In this document: positions 16,487 through 25,584 of the stretch, in pieces
Numbering within the stretch: position 1 is the stretch's first letter
How the letters are laid out: each line of letters opens with the position of its first letter
Origin: Mycobacterium celatum
Lineage (GTDB): Bacteria; Actinomycetota; Actinomycetes; Mycobacteriales; Mycobacteriaceae
Length of the DNA stretch: 64,000 nt
Direction: 5' to 3'
NCBI RefSeq assembly: GCF_002101595.1
Contig: NZ_LQOM01000030.1
Span: forward strand, 84,016-148,015
Translations under genes and position numbers: made by a program
The notes under the pieces: generated by a model
What the model saw: the letters and a program-made list of their open reading frames with translations, nothing else
Databases searched by the model: none
What the model was told of the DNA's origin: nothing

Positions 16487-17332
16487 ATGAGTCTGCTCAC
16501 CGTCAACAAGCTCACCGCGTCGGTGGGCGCCGAAGTCAGCGGCATCGACCCCGACCGGCTCGCCACCGACGACGTGCTCGCCGAGGCGGTACTCGCCGCG
16601 CTGGAGGACAACGGGGTGCTGGTCTTCCCCGACCTGCATCTGAATCCCGAAGCGCAGGTGGCGTTTTGCCGTCGACTCGGCGAGGTGGACCATTCCTCCG
16701 ACGGCCATCATCCGGTGCCGGGCATCTACCCGATCACCCTGGACCCGTCGAAGAACTCCTCGGCGGCATATCTGCGCGCCACCTTCGACTGGCACATCGA
16801 CGGCTGCACCCCGATGGGCGACGAATGCCCGCAGAAGGCCACCGTGCTCTCCGCGGTGCAGGTTGCAGAACGCGGCGGCGAAACCGAGTTCGCCAGCACG
16901 TACGCGGCTTACGACGCGTTGAGCGATGACGAGAAGCAGCGGTTCGCGTCGCTGAGAGTCGTTCACTCCCTGGAGGCCTCGCAGCGGCGCGTCACGCCCG
17001 ACCCCACCCCGGAGCAGCTGGCGCGCTGGCGGGGGCGGCCCACCCATGAGCATCCGCTGGTCTGGACACACAACGACGGCCGCAAATCGCTGGTGCTGGG
17101 CGCGTCGGCCGACTATGTCGTGGGCATGGACCTCGAGAAGGGCCGAGCGCTGCTGGCCGAGCTGCTGGAGTGGGCCACGACACCGGACAAGGTCTACAGC
17201 CACCGCTGGTCGGTCGGCGACACGGTGATCTGGGATAACCAGGGCGTGCTGCACCGCGCGGCACCTTACGACCCGGACTCGCCGCGAGAGATGCTGCGCA
17301 CGACCGTTCTTGGCGACGAACCGATTCAGTAG
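16487..17332 (+). CDS. TauD/TfdA-family Fe(II)/2-oxoglutarate dioxygenase
   Basis: 281 residues. The iron facial triad is His103, Asp105 (FDWHIDG) and His256 (GVLHRAAPY), with a 2-oxoglutarate-binding Arg near 267-271 (PREMLRTT). It is the last gene of the MarR-linked transcript, 13 bases after small protein 2, with GAGAGGA upstream. Such enzymes hydroxylate or cleave sulfonates, aryloxy acids and other small acids; the substrate here is unknown. Its stop overlaps the convergent SDR gene by 7 bases. Confidence 0.9.
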   Translation: MSLLTVNKLTASVGAEVSGIDPDRLATDDVLAEAVLAALEDNGVLVFPDLHLNPEAQVAFCRRLGEVDHSSDGHHPVPGIYPITLDPSKNSSAAYLRATFDWHIDGCTPMGDECPQKATVLSAVQVAERGGETEFASTYAAYDALSDDEKQRFASLRVVHSLEASQRRVTPDPTPEQLARWRGRPTHEHPLVWTHNDGRKSLVLGASADYVVGMDLEKGRALLAELLEWATTPDKVYSHRWSVGDTVIWDNQGVLHRAAPYDPDSPREMLRTTVLGDEPIQ

Positions 17333-18300
17333 CCGCGACGCCGGTTCTCCTTGAGGTAGGCGGAGTTGCGGGTGACGTACCAGGTGGCGAGTGGACGCGC
17401 AAGACGGATGAACGGCGCCAGCAACCCGAGTTCCTTTTTCATGTCGTCCAGTTGCTCGTCGAGTCCTCGCGTCTGGTACTGCAGGAGGCGCTGACTCTCC
17501 TCGGTGTCCACCCAGTCGCCGAAAAAGCGAGGCGGCGTGGTGCGGATGAAGGCGTCCATGGGAATGCGGCCGATTCCGATCGCACTCATCACCGCGTTGA
17601 CGAAGTCGTAATAGATCATGCGGCAGTTCGCGCCGCCGGCTATGTACACGGTCTTTCCGATCGATCCTTCACAAGCCACGGCGCGAGCGAATGCCGTTCC
17701 GGCGTCGTCGGGATGGAGGAACTCGAACCGCGCGTCAGGGCTGAACTCGAACATGATGCTCGGATCTTGCGCCTGCAAGTGGATCGGCGTCACAGCCGCA
17801 AGCCGCAGTATGCTCCACCGCAGCCGTGACTCCCGGATCGCTTGCTCGCACAAGGTCTTCTGGCGCCCATACTCGTCGGTTGGGGAAACGGGTGTGTCGA
17901 CGCGAAGCGGCGGCTCGCGATCCTGCACGTCGCCGAAGACGCCCTGCGACGACGCGAAGACAAGCCGGTTGGCGGTGGGCGAGGCCTCCATTTCCGCGAT
18001 GAGGTCGTGCGTCGCGTCGAGGTTCACCTTCCGCGCCAGATCGGGCACCCGTTCTGAATAAGGAGGAATGATGGCCGCCAGATGGATCACTGCCTCCACG
18101 CCATCTAGTGCGTGCCTGATCGATTCCCGACGGGTGATGTCGCCCCAGGCGAAGTGCACTCGACCGTTGAAGCCGGCGGCGAGTTTGCGTGCCCTGCGAG
18201 AGTCGAGGTCGAAGGCGACGACGTCGTGGCCCTCGACAAGCAGCGCCCGCAATGCGGAAAGGCCGATGTTGCCCAGCGCGCCTGTCAACAACACCTTCAT
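17326..18300 (-). CDS. Extended-type NAD-dependent epimerase/dehydratase, last gene of the aveC operon
   Basis: 324 residues from the ATG at 18300 (MKVLLTGALGNIGLSAL). The Rossmann motif GxxGxxG is at residues 7-13, with IHLAA, an active-site Ser region FASSQGVFGD and YGRQKTLCEQAI carrying Tyr and Lys. This is the NDP-sugar epimerase / 3-beta-hydroxysteroid dehydrogenase-like group. Its start overlaps the VWA gene stop by four bases (ATGA), so it belongs to the aveC-AAA-VWA unit. The substrate is unknown. A role on a sterol or polyketide-like lipid would fit the company but is only inference. Confidence 0.87.
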   Translation of the reverse strand: MKVLLTGALGNIGLSALRALLVEGHDVVAFDLDSRRARKLAAGFNGRVHFAWGDITRRESIRHALDGVEAVIHLAAIIPPYSERVPDLARKVNLDATHDLIAEMEASPTANRLVFASSQGVFGDVQDREPPLRVDTPVSPTDEYGRQKTLCEQAIRESRLRWSILRLAAVTPIHLQAQDPSIMFEFSPDARFEFLHPDDAGTAFARAVACEGSIGKTVYIAGGANCRMIYYDFVNAVMSAIGIGRIPMDAFIRTTPPRFFGDWVDTEESQRLLQYQTRGLDEQLDDMKKELGLLAPFIRLARPLATWYVTRNSAYLKENRRRGY

Positions 18301-20006
18301 CCATGACCTCGCGACGGTTTCGGGGCGGCAAGTTCCTGCAGAGAAGACAAGAACAACTCGTCCATCTGGGGGCTCAAGTCGGCCAGGGTGGGGGCGCTGG
18401 CGAAGCTGGCGGAGCCGAAGACGCGTTGCAGCACATCGGTTTCGGTGCTGGCACCGATGGAAAGACACAGGCAGGCAACGCCTTCGGAGCGGAGCTCTTC
18501 GAGCGCCTTGTGGGCGTCGGCTTCGGCGTAACGACCTTCGTAGCCGTCGTCGTAGGGGAAGCCATCCGAGAGGACGAGCAGCAGCCGATTCGGCGTGCCT
18601 GCCTCGGTTTTGAGTATTTCGCCGGCGCCACGGATGCCGGCGCCCAGACGGGTGTAGCTGGCCGGTTCGAGCTGGTTGAGCCGGGCCCGTCCGACCGCGC
18701 CGAAACTTTGGTCGAACGTCTTGATGACCGGCAGATGCACAGCGTGGCGGCCGTGCGACCGAAATGCGTAAACGGCGACGCGGTCACCAAGCTCTTCGAG
18801 TGTGACGGCCAAAGTGGCGGCCGCCCGTCGCTGATGGTCGTGCACCGCAAGGCCGTCCGGATCGGCATCCACGGCGGACCCCGAGGCGTCGATTAGAATG
18901 AGCACGCCGAGATTGCGGGCCAGTTTGCGGCGTTCCAGGTAGACGTGTTCGGGTGGAGAAAAGCCGGATTGCAGATCGACGAACAGGTCGATGAGCGCCT
19001 CGATGTCGAGGTCGTCCCCGTCGGTGCGGCCGCGCAGGACCTTCGGGCCGAGCCCGACACGAGCCAAGCGACGCCGCAGCACATCGTCGTGCGCCACAGC
19101 GGCATTGGAGACGTCGGCGGCGACGGTCAGTGGAAAGTCGACGACCCGGCACCAATCAGGCTTGTACCGGTCGTTGAAGACATCCCATTCCGGATACAGG
19201 GCGCCGCCCACGCCCATCGCAGCACCGGGCTTGCCGTCATTGCTGAATTGGATCCGGGTGGGCAGCGGACGAGCATTCGGTCCGATCTGCTGCACGCGCC
19301 GGGTTGAGCGCACTGTCATCTCGGCCCCCGCGGCGGCCTCTTCGGGGGAACGTGAACCGCCGAACATCTTGCGGAAATAGTCAGACATCGACTGGTTGCG
19401 CACGAGCGGACTTTCGAAAAGTTTGAGGATCTTGCTCTCCCCGGACTTCCCGCCGTCGTCGTCTTCGTCGTCGTCCTCCGATTCGGGCATGTCGACGGGG
19501 TCGAACTGCAAGTGGAGGTCTTTGTCGGTGGCCTGCCCGCCAGGCCCAGCAGGCGCGCCAATCAAGCGGGAGGGTTTGATGACACCGAACCACTGCGGTG
19601 GATCGGCAACTTTGGTTCGGCTCTTGGCCACCTCGAGTGACTCATCGGCGGTCGCGGTGCTGGGTCGTTTGTCCGGGAGGAGCGCGGCGTCGAGTGGGAT
19701 CTGCCGGGCGAGTTCGGCGAGAACCCGCTGACCTTCGAGTGCCAGGTAGCGGCGCGCCAATGTGGTACGTGCGCGCAGTCCCTTCACCAGTCGCGGATCG
19801 AGGCTGCCCGCGCCGAGAAGCGCTGCCTGAACGACCATCTCGCGGCGCTGCTCCTCGACAGAAGCGCGCGCCGACACGAAGATGAACTGGCCGTCGGTGT
19901 GCGGGGGCTGCCCGGCGGGCGCCTCGGTGACTTCGACGGACCTGCCGGCGAGGTAGGTGGCGACCAGTCGAAACCTGTTGGGGCTGCTGCGATCCGACGC
20001 GGTCAC
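18297..20006 (-). CDS. VWA-domain protein of the NorD/CbbO type
   Basis: 569 residues. An acidic linker (ESEDDDEDDD, about 176-185) precedes a C-terminal von Willebrand A domain with the MIDAS motif DASGS at Asp373, Ser375 and Ser377, and a later LSDGFPYDDGY. CbbO, NorD and CobT-like proteins work with a MoxR-type AAA+ ring to insert metal or remodel a client enzyme. The gene directly follows its AAA+ partner, overlapping by four bases (ATGA), and overlaps the SDR gene in the same way. No Rubisco, NO reductase or cobaltochelatase is in the window, so the client must be something else, most simply a product of this operon. Confidence 0.88.
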   Translation of the reverse strand: MTASDRSSPNRFRLVATYLAGRSVEVTEAPAGQPPHTDGQFIFVSARASVEEQRREMVVQAALLGAGSLDPRLVKGLRARTTLARRYLALEGQRVLAELARQIPLDAALLPDKRPSTATADESLEVAKSRTKVADPPQWFGVIKPSRLIGAPAGPGGQATDKDLHLQFDPVDMPESEDDDEDDDGGKSGESKILKLFESPLVRNQSMSDYFRKMFGGSRSPEEAAAGAEMTVRSTRRVQQIGPNARPLPTRIQFSNDGKPGAAMGVGGALYPEWDVFNDRYKPDWCRVVDFPLTVAADVSNAAVAHDDVLRRRLARVGLGPKVLRGRTDGDDLDIEALIDLFVDLQSGFSPPEHVYLERRKLARNLGVLILIDASGSAVDADPDGLAVHDHQRRAAATLAVTLEELGDRVAVYAFRSHGRHAVHLPVIKTFDQSFGAVGRARLNQLEPASYTRLGAGIRGAGEILKTEAGTPNRLLLVLSDGFPYDDGYEGRYAEADAHKALEELRSEGVACLCLSIGASTETDVLQRVFGSASFASAPTLADLSPQMDELFLSSLQELAAPKPSRGHG

Positions 20007-20821
20007 GTCCGGGGCAGGACAGTGTTGACGAGTTCGTCGAGCGCTCGGATGACGTCGTCGTCGTCGGAGAGCACCTGGACGACGGCCGCGTGGACGGCAC
20101 TGCGCAGGTTCAGTCCTTCGGCCGCGAGGCCGCCGGCCAGAATCAACAACCGAGTGGAGGCCACTTCGCGCAAGGGTGAGCCGTCGAGGTTTCGGATGGC
20201 GTACGCGAGCTTGACCAAGGCACGTGCGGTCTCGGTGTCGATCCCGGCTTCGTAGGCAACCACTTCGGTCTCGACTTCGGGGGACGGGTAGCCGAGCTCG
20301 ATGGCGACGAAGCGCTGACGGGTCGACTCTTTGAGGTTCTTCAGGACGCTCTGGTAGCCGGGGTTGTAGGAGATCACCAGCTGGAATCCGGGCGCCGCCT
20401 TCAACGTCGTGCCGAGCCGATCGACCGGCAGCTCACGGCGGTGATCGGCGAGCGGATGGATGACCACGGTGGTGTCCTGGCGGGCTTCCACGACCTCGTC
20501 CAGATAGAAGATGGCGCCTTCTCGCACCGCGCGGGTCAACGGCCCGTCTACCCAGACCGTCTCACCGCCCTTGAGCAGGAATCGGCCGACCAGATCCGCC
20601 GACGTCATGTCCTCGTGGCCCGCAACGGTGATCAGGTCACTGCCCAGCTGGTGGGCCATCGCCTCCACGAATCGTGTTTTCCCGCAGCCGGTGGGGCCTT
20701 TCAGCAACACTGGCAGGCCGCGGCGGGCCGCAGCGCGGAAGATCTCCACCTCGTCGCCGACGGCACGGTAGAACGGCGCGTTCGAGACGGAGCGAACCGC
20801 TGTGGGTTGACTGTTCAACAA
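20003..20821 (-). CDS. MoxR-family AAA+ ATPase of the CbbQ/NirQ/NorQ type
   Basis: 272 residues. Walker A is GPTGCGKT at 42-49; Walker B is AIFYLDEVVEA with Asp108 and Glu109; a sensor-type Asn is in VISYNPGYQS and an Arg finger region is in KESTRQRFV. This matches the CbbQ/NorQ group, whose hexamers act with a VWA partner to activate a metalloenzyme. The ATG immediately follows the aveC-like stop codon and the stop overlaps the VWA start. The gene therefore lies in one coupled operon aveC-AAA-VWA-SDR. The client is unknown. Confidence 0.9.
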   Translation of the reverse strand: MLNSQPTAVRSVSNAPFYRAVGDEVEIFRAAARRGLPVLLKGPTGCGKTRFVEAMAHQLGSDLITVAGHEDMTSADLVGRFLLKGGETVWVDGPLTRAVREGAIFYLDEVVEARQDTTVVIHPLADHRRELPVDRLGTTLKAAPGFQLVISYNPGYQSVLKNLKESTRQRFVAIELGYPSPEVETEVVAYEAGIDTETARALVKLAYAIRNLDGSPLREVASTRLLILAGGLAAEGLNLRSAVHAAVVQVLSDDDDVIRALDELVNTVLPRT

Positions 20822-21991
20822 TTACTTACCTCGCTCGAGCGGAACGTTTTGGGGAAGCTTTGCGCCCCCGGGGAGGACAAGCTCACCGTGGTGGTTGATG
20901 TAGCCGGAATTCGACAGGGGTACCGGCAGCGAAGGATCGGGGCACCGCCGATCGGTGTCCTCACCGCAGATGCCCATCAGGAAGTATGAGCGCTTCAGGA
21001 TGTCGTCGGGCCAGGGATCTTGGTGCATGGCGAACCACTGCGCGGGAAGGTTGTAGAAGACGAAGAAGAAGGCGCTGCACGCCGCGAAGATCGCCAGGAA
21101 GCGGGTGAGCTGCTGTTTGGCGAAACCGCCTCGCACGCGGTCGAGTCCACGCTCGACGAAGGTCCGGCCACGGTCGTCGGTGAAGTAGCGCAGGCAGCAC
21201 AGGCCGGCCTGGACACCACCCCACATCAGCCCTTCATAGAGCGGCCACTGGTAGTAGGTGCCGGCATTGACCGACAGGGCCCGAATCGCACCAGGGTAGG
21301 TGAAAAGCCCCATGGGCATGAGGAACAGGCCCTCGATGACGAAATCGAAGACGAAGGTCCAGGCGATCACCACGCCGATCAAGCCGACGGTGTTGATGTT
21401 GGGCCACCGCTGCTTGGCTTTGCGCATGACCCAGCAGCCGAGCATCGTGCACAGCAGGACGAAGAAGTAGCCGGGAGCGTTCATCAGGAACGGTTCGGCC
21501 ATCATGGCGCCCGGTTTCCCGAACGACACCCAGCCCGGAATGTCCTGCACCCACGAGCCGCGGTTCCACATCCAGGTGTTGTACGTGCTCCACGTGTTGA
21601 AGTAGTTCAGCAGCGGATCCTGAAAGAACAGCAGGCCGCACGAGATCAGGAGCATGCCGTCCAGGGTGATTCGCCGCTCTCGGCGCCAGGGCCGAATGAT
21701 GAACCACCAGAAGGCAATCGGGAGCCCGACGACGATCACGGTGGTCCAGGTGAAAAGGATCGCCTTCATGAACGCCGGTGGATCACTCGGTCCCGGAGGG
21801 ACCCGCTCGAAATTGGGCCCGGTGATCCAACGGATCCACGCATACAACTGGAAAGCCAGAATCGCGCCCCCGGCGATGGCCCAGATCCGCACGGGCTTGG
21901 CTTTGGACTGAGGTTGGGCGCTGAGCGAGGTCGTGTCACCGAGCGACTCGGTGACAAAGGGCGCGCTCTTCTTGCTCGACAGTTCGGTCAC
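20822..21991 (-). CDS. AveC-like (spirocyclase-family) integral membrane protein, copy 1
   Basis: 389 residues from a GTG at 21991 with GGAGA upstream. The start is fixed by alignment to copy 2 (VTELSSKKSAPFVTESLG against MSDLSSKKKAPSVTESLG). About seven membrane segments follow, with conserved soluble motifs such as FQDPLLNYFNTWSTYNTW, GWVSFGKPG and GTYYQWPLYEGLMWG. The family is named after AveC of avermectin biosynthesis; mycobacterial members have no known reaction. It heads a four-gene operon with the AAA+ and VWA genes and is divergent from tetR across a probable operator. Twin Cys in LCCLRYF is conserved in both copies. Confidence 0.83.
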   Translation of the reverse strand: MTELSSKKSAPFVTESLGDTTSLSAQPQSKAKPVRIWAIAGGAILAFQLYAWIRWITGPNFERVPPGPSDPPAFMKAILFTWTTVIVVGLPIAFWWFIIRPWRRERRITLDGMLLISCGLLFFQDPLLNYFNTWSTYNTWMWNRGSWVQDIPGWVSFGKPGAMMAEPFLMNAPGYFFVLLCTMLGCWVMRKAKQRWPNINTVGLIGVVIAWTFVFDFVIEGLFLMPMGLFTYPGAIRALSVNAGTYYQWPLYEGLMWGGVQAGLCCLRYFTDDRGRTFVERGLDRVRGGFAKQQLTRFLAIFAACSAFFFVFYNLPAQWFAMHQDPWPDDILKRSYFLMGICGEDTDRRCPDPSLPVPLSNSGYINHHGELVLPGGAKLPQNVPLERGK

Positions 21992-22021
21992 GGCACTGTC
22001 TCCTTCTGGATGGGCGTGAAC

Positions 22022-22042
22022 GATAATATACCTATCAGTATC
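22022..22042. promoter_or_regulatory. Probable TetR operator between aveC copy 1 and tetR
   Basis: GATAATATACCTATCAGTATC carries the inverted pair GATA/TATC and ATAC/GTAT around an AT-rich centre, in the 96-base divergent promoter. The equivalent position upstream of aveC copy 2 (25515-25533) keeps a related and more perfect palindrome. Binding by the adjacent TetR protein is inferred. Confidence 0.5.
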
Positions 22043-22087
22043 TAAGCGACCAATGGGCTTCTCAGATTCTGTGACACAATCGTGGGC

Positions 22088-22690
22088 ATGGTTGAGCGCT
22101 GGACACGGGAGCGACGCCTCGAGCACACCCGTTCGCTTCTGCTTGATGCCGCGGAGGAGGTGTTCGCCGAAAAAGGATTCATGGCGGCGTCCCTCGACGA
22201 CATCGCCCACGCGGCGGGTTACACGAAAGGTGCCATCTACAAGCACTTCACAACCAAGGAAGACCTGTTCCTGGCAGTGAGCGACCGGTACTGGCGCCGT
22301 TATTTCGACAACTTCGCCGAGGTGATGTCGAAAGCGACCCAACTCGGGGCGCGCGAGCTCGACGAAATCGCCGAACGCTGGCGACAACTGAGCCGTGACC
22401 GGGGCGCCGAGCATGCGGCGTTGGGACACGAGTTCACCCTCTACCTGCTTCGCAACCCCGACGCACGAAAACGGGTGGCCGCCAAGAGATCAGAAGTCGT
22501 CGAAGCGCTGGCGAAGTTCATCGTCGAGGGCATCGACCGGCTCGGCGCAGCGCTGCTCATCCCCCCGCGAACATTCGCCCAGGTACTCGTGGCCACCACT
22601 GACTCCGTCATGCTGGGCAGCCAACTCGATGATGTCGATCTCTTTAGGCCGACCCTGGAGATGTACGTATCGGTTATCAAGCTGCCCTGA
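22088..22690 (+). CDS. TetR-family transcriptional regulator
   Basis: 200 residues from the ATG at 22088 (MVERWTRERRLEH); a GTG two codons earlier is possible. The N-terminal helix-turn-helix is typical: TRSLLLDAAEEVFAEKGF, SLDDIAHAAGYTKGAIYKHF. The C-terminal ligand domain is a generic TetR_C type ending DLFRPTLEMYVSVIKLP. It is divergent from aveC copy 1 and most likely represses the aveC-AAA-VWA-SDR operon and itself. Pieces of a second copy survive near 25.6 kb. It ends 4 bases before the convergent ilvX-like gene. Confidence 0.88.
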   Translation: MVERWTRERRLEHTRSLLLDAAEEVFAEKGFMAASLDDIAHAAGYTKGAIYKHFTTKEDLFLAVSDRYWRRYFDNFAEVMSKATQLGARELDEIAERWRQLSRDRGAEHAALGHEFTLYLLRNPDARKRVAAKRSEVVEALAKFIVEGIDRLGAALLIPPRTFAQVLVATTDSVMLGSQLDDVDLFRPTLEMYVSVIKLP

Positions 22691-22694
22691 CTGG

Positions 22695-24245
22695 TCAACC
22701 CAGCATCGACGGCACCATCGCCTCGATAAGGTGTGGCCCCGGTTCGGCCGAAGCCGCCCGCAGCGCATCGGCGAAGTCCTCGGCGGTGCTGACCCGTCGT
22801 CCAGGAACTCCCATTCCCTCGGCGATCTTGACGAAATCCATTGCAGGACAGGTCAAGTCGAGCAGCTGGCGCGCCTTGGGGCCGGGCGCACCCTCCGCGC
22901 CGACCCGCTGTAACTCGAGGCGCAGGATGTCGTAGGCGCCGTTGTTGTAGACGACGGTGGTGACATCGAGGTTCTCCCGCGCCTGCGTCCACAGTCCCGA
23001 AATCGTGTACATCGCAGACCCGTCGGATTCCAGGCAGAGCACCGGGCGATCCGGTGCGGCCACCGCGGCGCCCAACGCTGCGGGGATGCCGTAGCCGATC
23101 GCGCCGCCGGTCAGGGTCAGCCAATCGTGTGCCGGGCACCCGGCGGTGGCGGCGGCCAGCAGCAGACCAGAGGTGTTGGACTCGTCGACGACGATTGCCC
23201 CTTCCGGCAATAGCGCGCCGATCACGTCGGCCGCGGAAGCGACGGTCAGCGACCCGGTTGGCAGTTGCGGGCGCGACGGCGCGGCAAGCGGGGCCGCAGT
23301 GTCGGGGGCCATCTCGTCGGCTAAGGCTGTCAGGGCATCGGCTGCACCGGTGTGGCCGGCGAGCACGTGCACCTCGCAGCCCTCCGGTACCAGGTCACTC
23401 GGCTTGCCCGGGTAGGCGAAAAACGATACCGGTGAAGGTGCTCCGGCCAGTATCAGATGTTTGGCGCCTTCCAGTTGCGTGGCGACCGCCTCGGCGAAGT
23501 ATGCGAGCCGCTCTACCGCCGGCAGGCCGGCGCCGCGCTCCAGCCGGGCGGGGAAGGTCTCGCAGTACCAGCGGGCCCGCGAGGCGGTCGCGACTCGGGC
23601 CGCCGCGGTCAACCCGGCAGCGCGGGTGGCGTCGCCGCCGATCAGGATCACCGTGGGTTCGCCGGAACGCAGTACTTTGGCCGCCGACTCCACCGCATCC
23701 GTGTCGACTGTCGAAGGAGTAGCGGCGTCCGGCATCCTGCGGCCGGCCTGCGCACCCTCGGTCCACGAAATGTCCGCCGGCAGAATGAGTGTGGCGACCT
23801 GTCCCCCGCTTCGGCCGGCGGCGACGGCCTCAGCAGCGTCAGACGCGACATCGCCGTCGGATCGACGCACCCAGCCCGACACGCTGCCCGCGAGCGCGTC
23901 GATGTCGGATTCCAGTGGCGCGTCGTACTTTTTGTGATAGGTGGCGTGGTCGCCGACGACCACCACGACGGGCACCCGGGCGCGGCGGGCGTTGTGCAGA
24001 TTCGCCAAGCCGTTGCCCAGCCCGGGGCCCAGGTGCAGCAGCACCGCCGCGGGACGGCCGGCGATGCGGGCATAGCCGTCGGCCGCACCGGTGGCGACTC
24101 CCTCGAACAGAGTCAGCACGCCGCGCATTTCGGGCACGGCATCCAGCGCCGCGACGAAATGCATCTCGGACGTCCCGGGGTTGGCGAAGCACGCGTCGAC
24201 CCCGCGGTCAACCAGAGTATTGATCAGCGCATGAGCACCGTTCAT
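22695..24245 (-). CDS. ilvX: ThDP-dependent acetolactate-synthase-like enzyme
   Basis: 516 residues. The N-terminal Pyr domain has the activating Glu in TLFEGVATGAADGYAR; the C-terminal PP domain has the ThDP/Mg motif ESDGSAMYTISGL ending in VVYNNGAYDIL. Length and neighbourhood agree with what I recall of ilvX (Rv3509c), which lies between fadD17 and fadD19 in M. tuberculosis. The related group includes benzoylformate decarboxylase-like enzymes rather than the true valine-pathway synthase, so the substrate is open. It lies 36 bases downstream of aveC copy 2 in the same direction and may be cotranscribed with it. Confidence 0.85.
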   Translation of the reverse strand: MNGAHALINTLVDRGVDACFANPGTSEMHFVAALDAVPEMRGVLTLFEGVATGAADGYARIAGRPAAVLLHLGPGLGNGLANLHNARRARVPVVVVVGDHATYHKKYDAPLESDIDALAGSVSGWVRRSDGDVASDAAEAVAAGRSGGQVATLILPADISWTEGAQAGRRMPDAATPSTVDTDAVESAAKVLRSGEPTVILIGGDATRAAGLTAAARVATASRARWYCETFPARLERGAGLPAVERLAYFAEAVATQLEGAKHLILAGAPSPVSFFAYPGKPSDLVPEGCEVHVLAGHTGAADALTALADEMAPDTAAPLAAPSRPQLPTGSLTVASAADVIGALLPEGAIVVDESNTSGLLLAAATAGCPAHDWLTLTGGAIGYGIPAALGAAVAAPDRPVLCLESDGSAMYTISGLWTQARENLDVTTVVYNNGAYDILRLELQRVGAEGAPGPKARQLLDLTCPAMDFVKIAEGMGVPGRRVSTAEDFADALRAASAEPGPHLIEAMVPSMLG

Positions 24246-24281
24246 GCGTGCAGTCTTACAGATGCGCTGCGGGCACGCGCT

Positions 24282-25454
24282 TCAATGCCCCCGCTCGAAG
24301 GGCACGACCGGCGGAACCCTAACCCCGTCGGGCATCACCAATTGGCCGTCGACATCGACGTAACCGGAGCGTTTGGTCGGTATGGGCAAAGCCGGGTCCG
24401 GGCATGGCTTGTCGGTCCCGTCGCCGCAGATGCCGCCGTTGAAGTACGAGCGCTTCTGGTGGTCTTCGGGCCAGGGGTCGGCGTGCATGCCGATCCATTG
24501 CGCGGGCACGTTGTAGAAGAAAAAGAAGCACGCGCTGACCCCGGCGAAGATCGCCAGAAGCCGGGTCAATTGCTGCCTGGCGAATCCACCTCCAACGTGG
24601 TCCAGTCCGCGCTCGACGACGGTGCGGCCGCGATCGTCGGTGAAGTAACGCAGACAGCACAGTGCTGCCTGCACGCCTCCCCACATCAATCCCTCGTACA
24701 CGGGCCATTGGTAGTACGTGCCGGCATTGATCGACACGGACCGGATGGCACCGGGATAGGTGTAGAAGCCGATCGGCAGCAGGACCAGGCCTTCCATGAC
24801 GAAGTCGAAGACGAAGGCGATCGCGTAGGTGGCCACGATCAGCCGAAGGTTGCTGATATTGGGCCAGTGCGCCTTGATCTTTCGCATGAGCCAGCATCCG
24901 ACGATGGTGATCAGCAGGACTCCGTAGGCGTATCCCGGCGCGTTCGTCAGCAGCGGTTCGGCCACCTGATGACCCGGTTCCTCCGGCGACACCCAGCCCG
25001 GAATGTGCGAGGACCAAGAACCCCGGTTGAACAGCCAGGTGTTGTAGGTGCACCAGGTGTTGAGGTAGTTGAGCAACGGATCCTGGAAGAACATCAGGCC
25101 CATCGACACGACGAGCATGCCGTCCAACGTGATTCGCCGCTCGCGGCGCCACGGCCTGATGAAGAACCACCAAAGGGCGAACGGCAGGCCGACCCACAGA
25201 ACGATGGCGTTCGCCATCAGTGGCACTTTCATGTACATCGGCGGATCGTTCGGCCCGGACGGCACCCGCTCGAAATAGGGGCCGCTGATCCAGCGGATCC
25301 ACACGTAGAGCTGGAGCGCCAGCAGTGCACCGCCGATGACTGCCCAGATCTGGACGGGCTTGACCGGAGGTCGTACCTGGGCGCCGAGTTCGGCTGCCCC
25401 GCCCAGCGACTCGGTGACCGAAGGAGCTTTCTTCTTGCTCGACAGATCGCTCAT
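24282..25454 (-). CDS. AveC-like (spirocyclase-family) integral membrane protein, copy 2
   Basis: 390 residues from the ATG at 25454 with GGAGACGG upstream. It is a close paralogue of the protein at 20822, colinear over its full length, with the same motifs (FQDPLLNYLNTWCTYNTW, GWVSPEEPG, GTYYQWPVYEGLMWG, LCCLRYFTDDRGRT) and the same membrane pattern. Unlike copy 1 it is not followed by AAA+ and VWA genes but by the ilvX-like gene. Its divergent neighbour is a collapsed tetR. The promoter region keeps the operator-like palindrome, so it may now answer to the intact TetR at 22088. Confidence 0.83.
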   Translation of the reverse strand: MSDLSSKKKAPSVTESLGGAAELGAQVRPPVKPVQIWAVIGGALLALQLYVWIRWISGPYFERVPSGPNDPPMYMKVPLMANAIVLWVGLPFALWWFFIRPWRRERRITLDGMLVVSMGLMFFQDPLLNYLNTWCTYNTWLFNRGSWSSHIPGWVSPEEPGHQVAEPLLTNAPGYAYGVLLITIVGCWLMRKIKAHWPNISNLRLIVATYAIAFVFDFVMEGLVLLPIGFYTYPGAIRSVSINAGTYYQWPVYEGLMWGGVQAALCCLRYFTDDRGRTVVERGLDHVGGGFARQQLTRLLAIFAGVSACFFFFYNVPAQWIGMHADPWPEDHQKRSYFNGGICGDGTDKPCPDPALPIPTKRSGYVDVDGQLVMPDGVRVPPVVPFERGH

Positions 25455-25514
25455 GACGCCGTCTCCTCGTAGCAGCCGCTCTTCGCCGACAGGGCAGCCA
25501 TTGGCTACCGTGAC

Positions 25515-25533
25515 CATCGGTAATATACCGATG
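25515..25533. promoter_or_regulatory. Probable TetR operator upstream of aveC copy 2
   Basis: CATCGGTAATATACCGATG is a perfect palindrome with 8-base arms around ATA, 61 bases upstream of aveC copy 2. The core TAATATACC and the following AGTATCT are shared with the region upstream of aveC copy 1, so the two promoters are homologous. Confidence 0.6.
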
Positions 25534-25584
25534 AGTATCTATACGGCCAAGGAGTATCTCAGATTCTGAGGATCACTTGTCGGC

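Noticed and set aside
23457..25472. A 671-codon open frame on the plus strand
   Set aside because: It covers the antisense of the ilvX-like and aveC-like genes, which have full domain support. Composition is that of a shadow frame.
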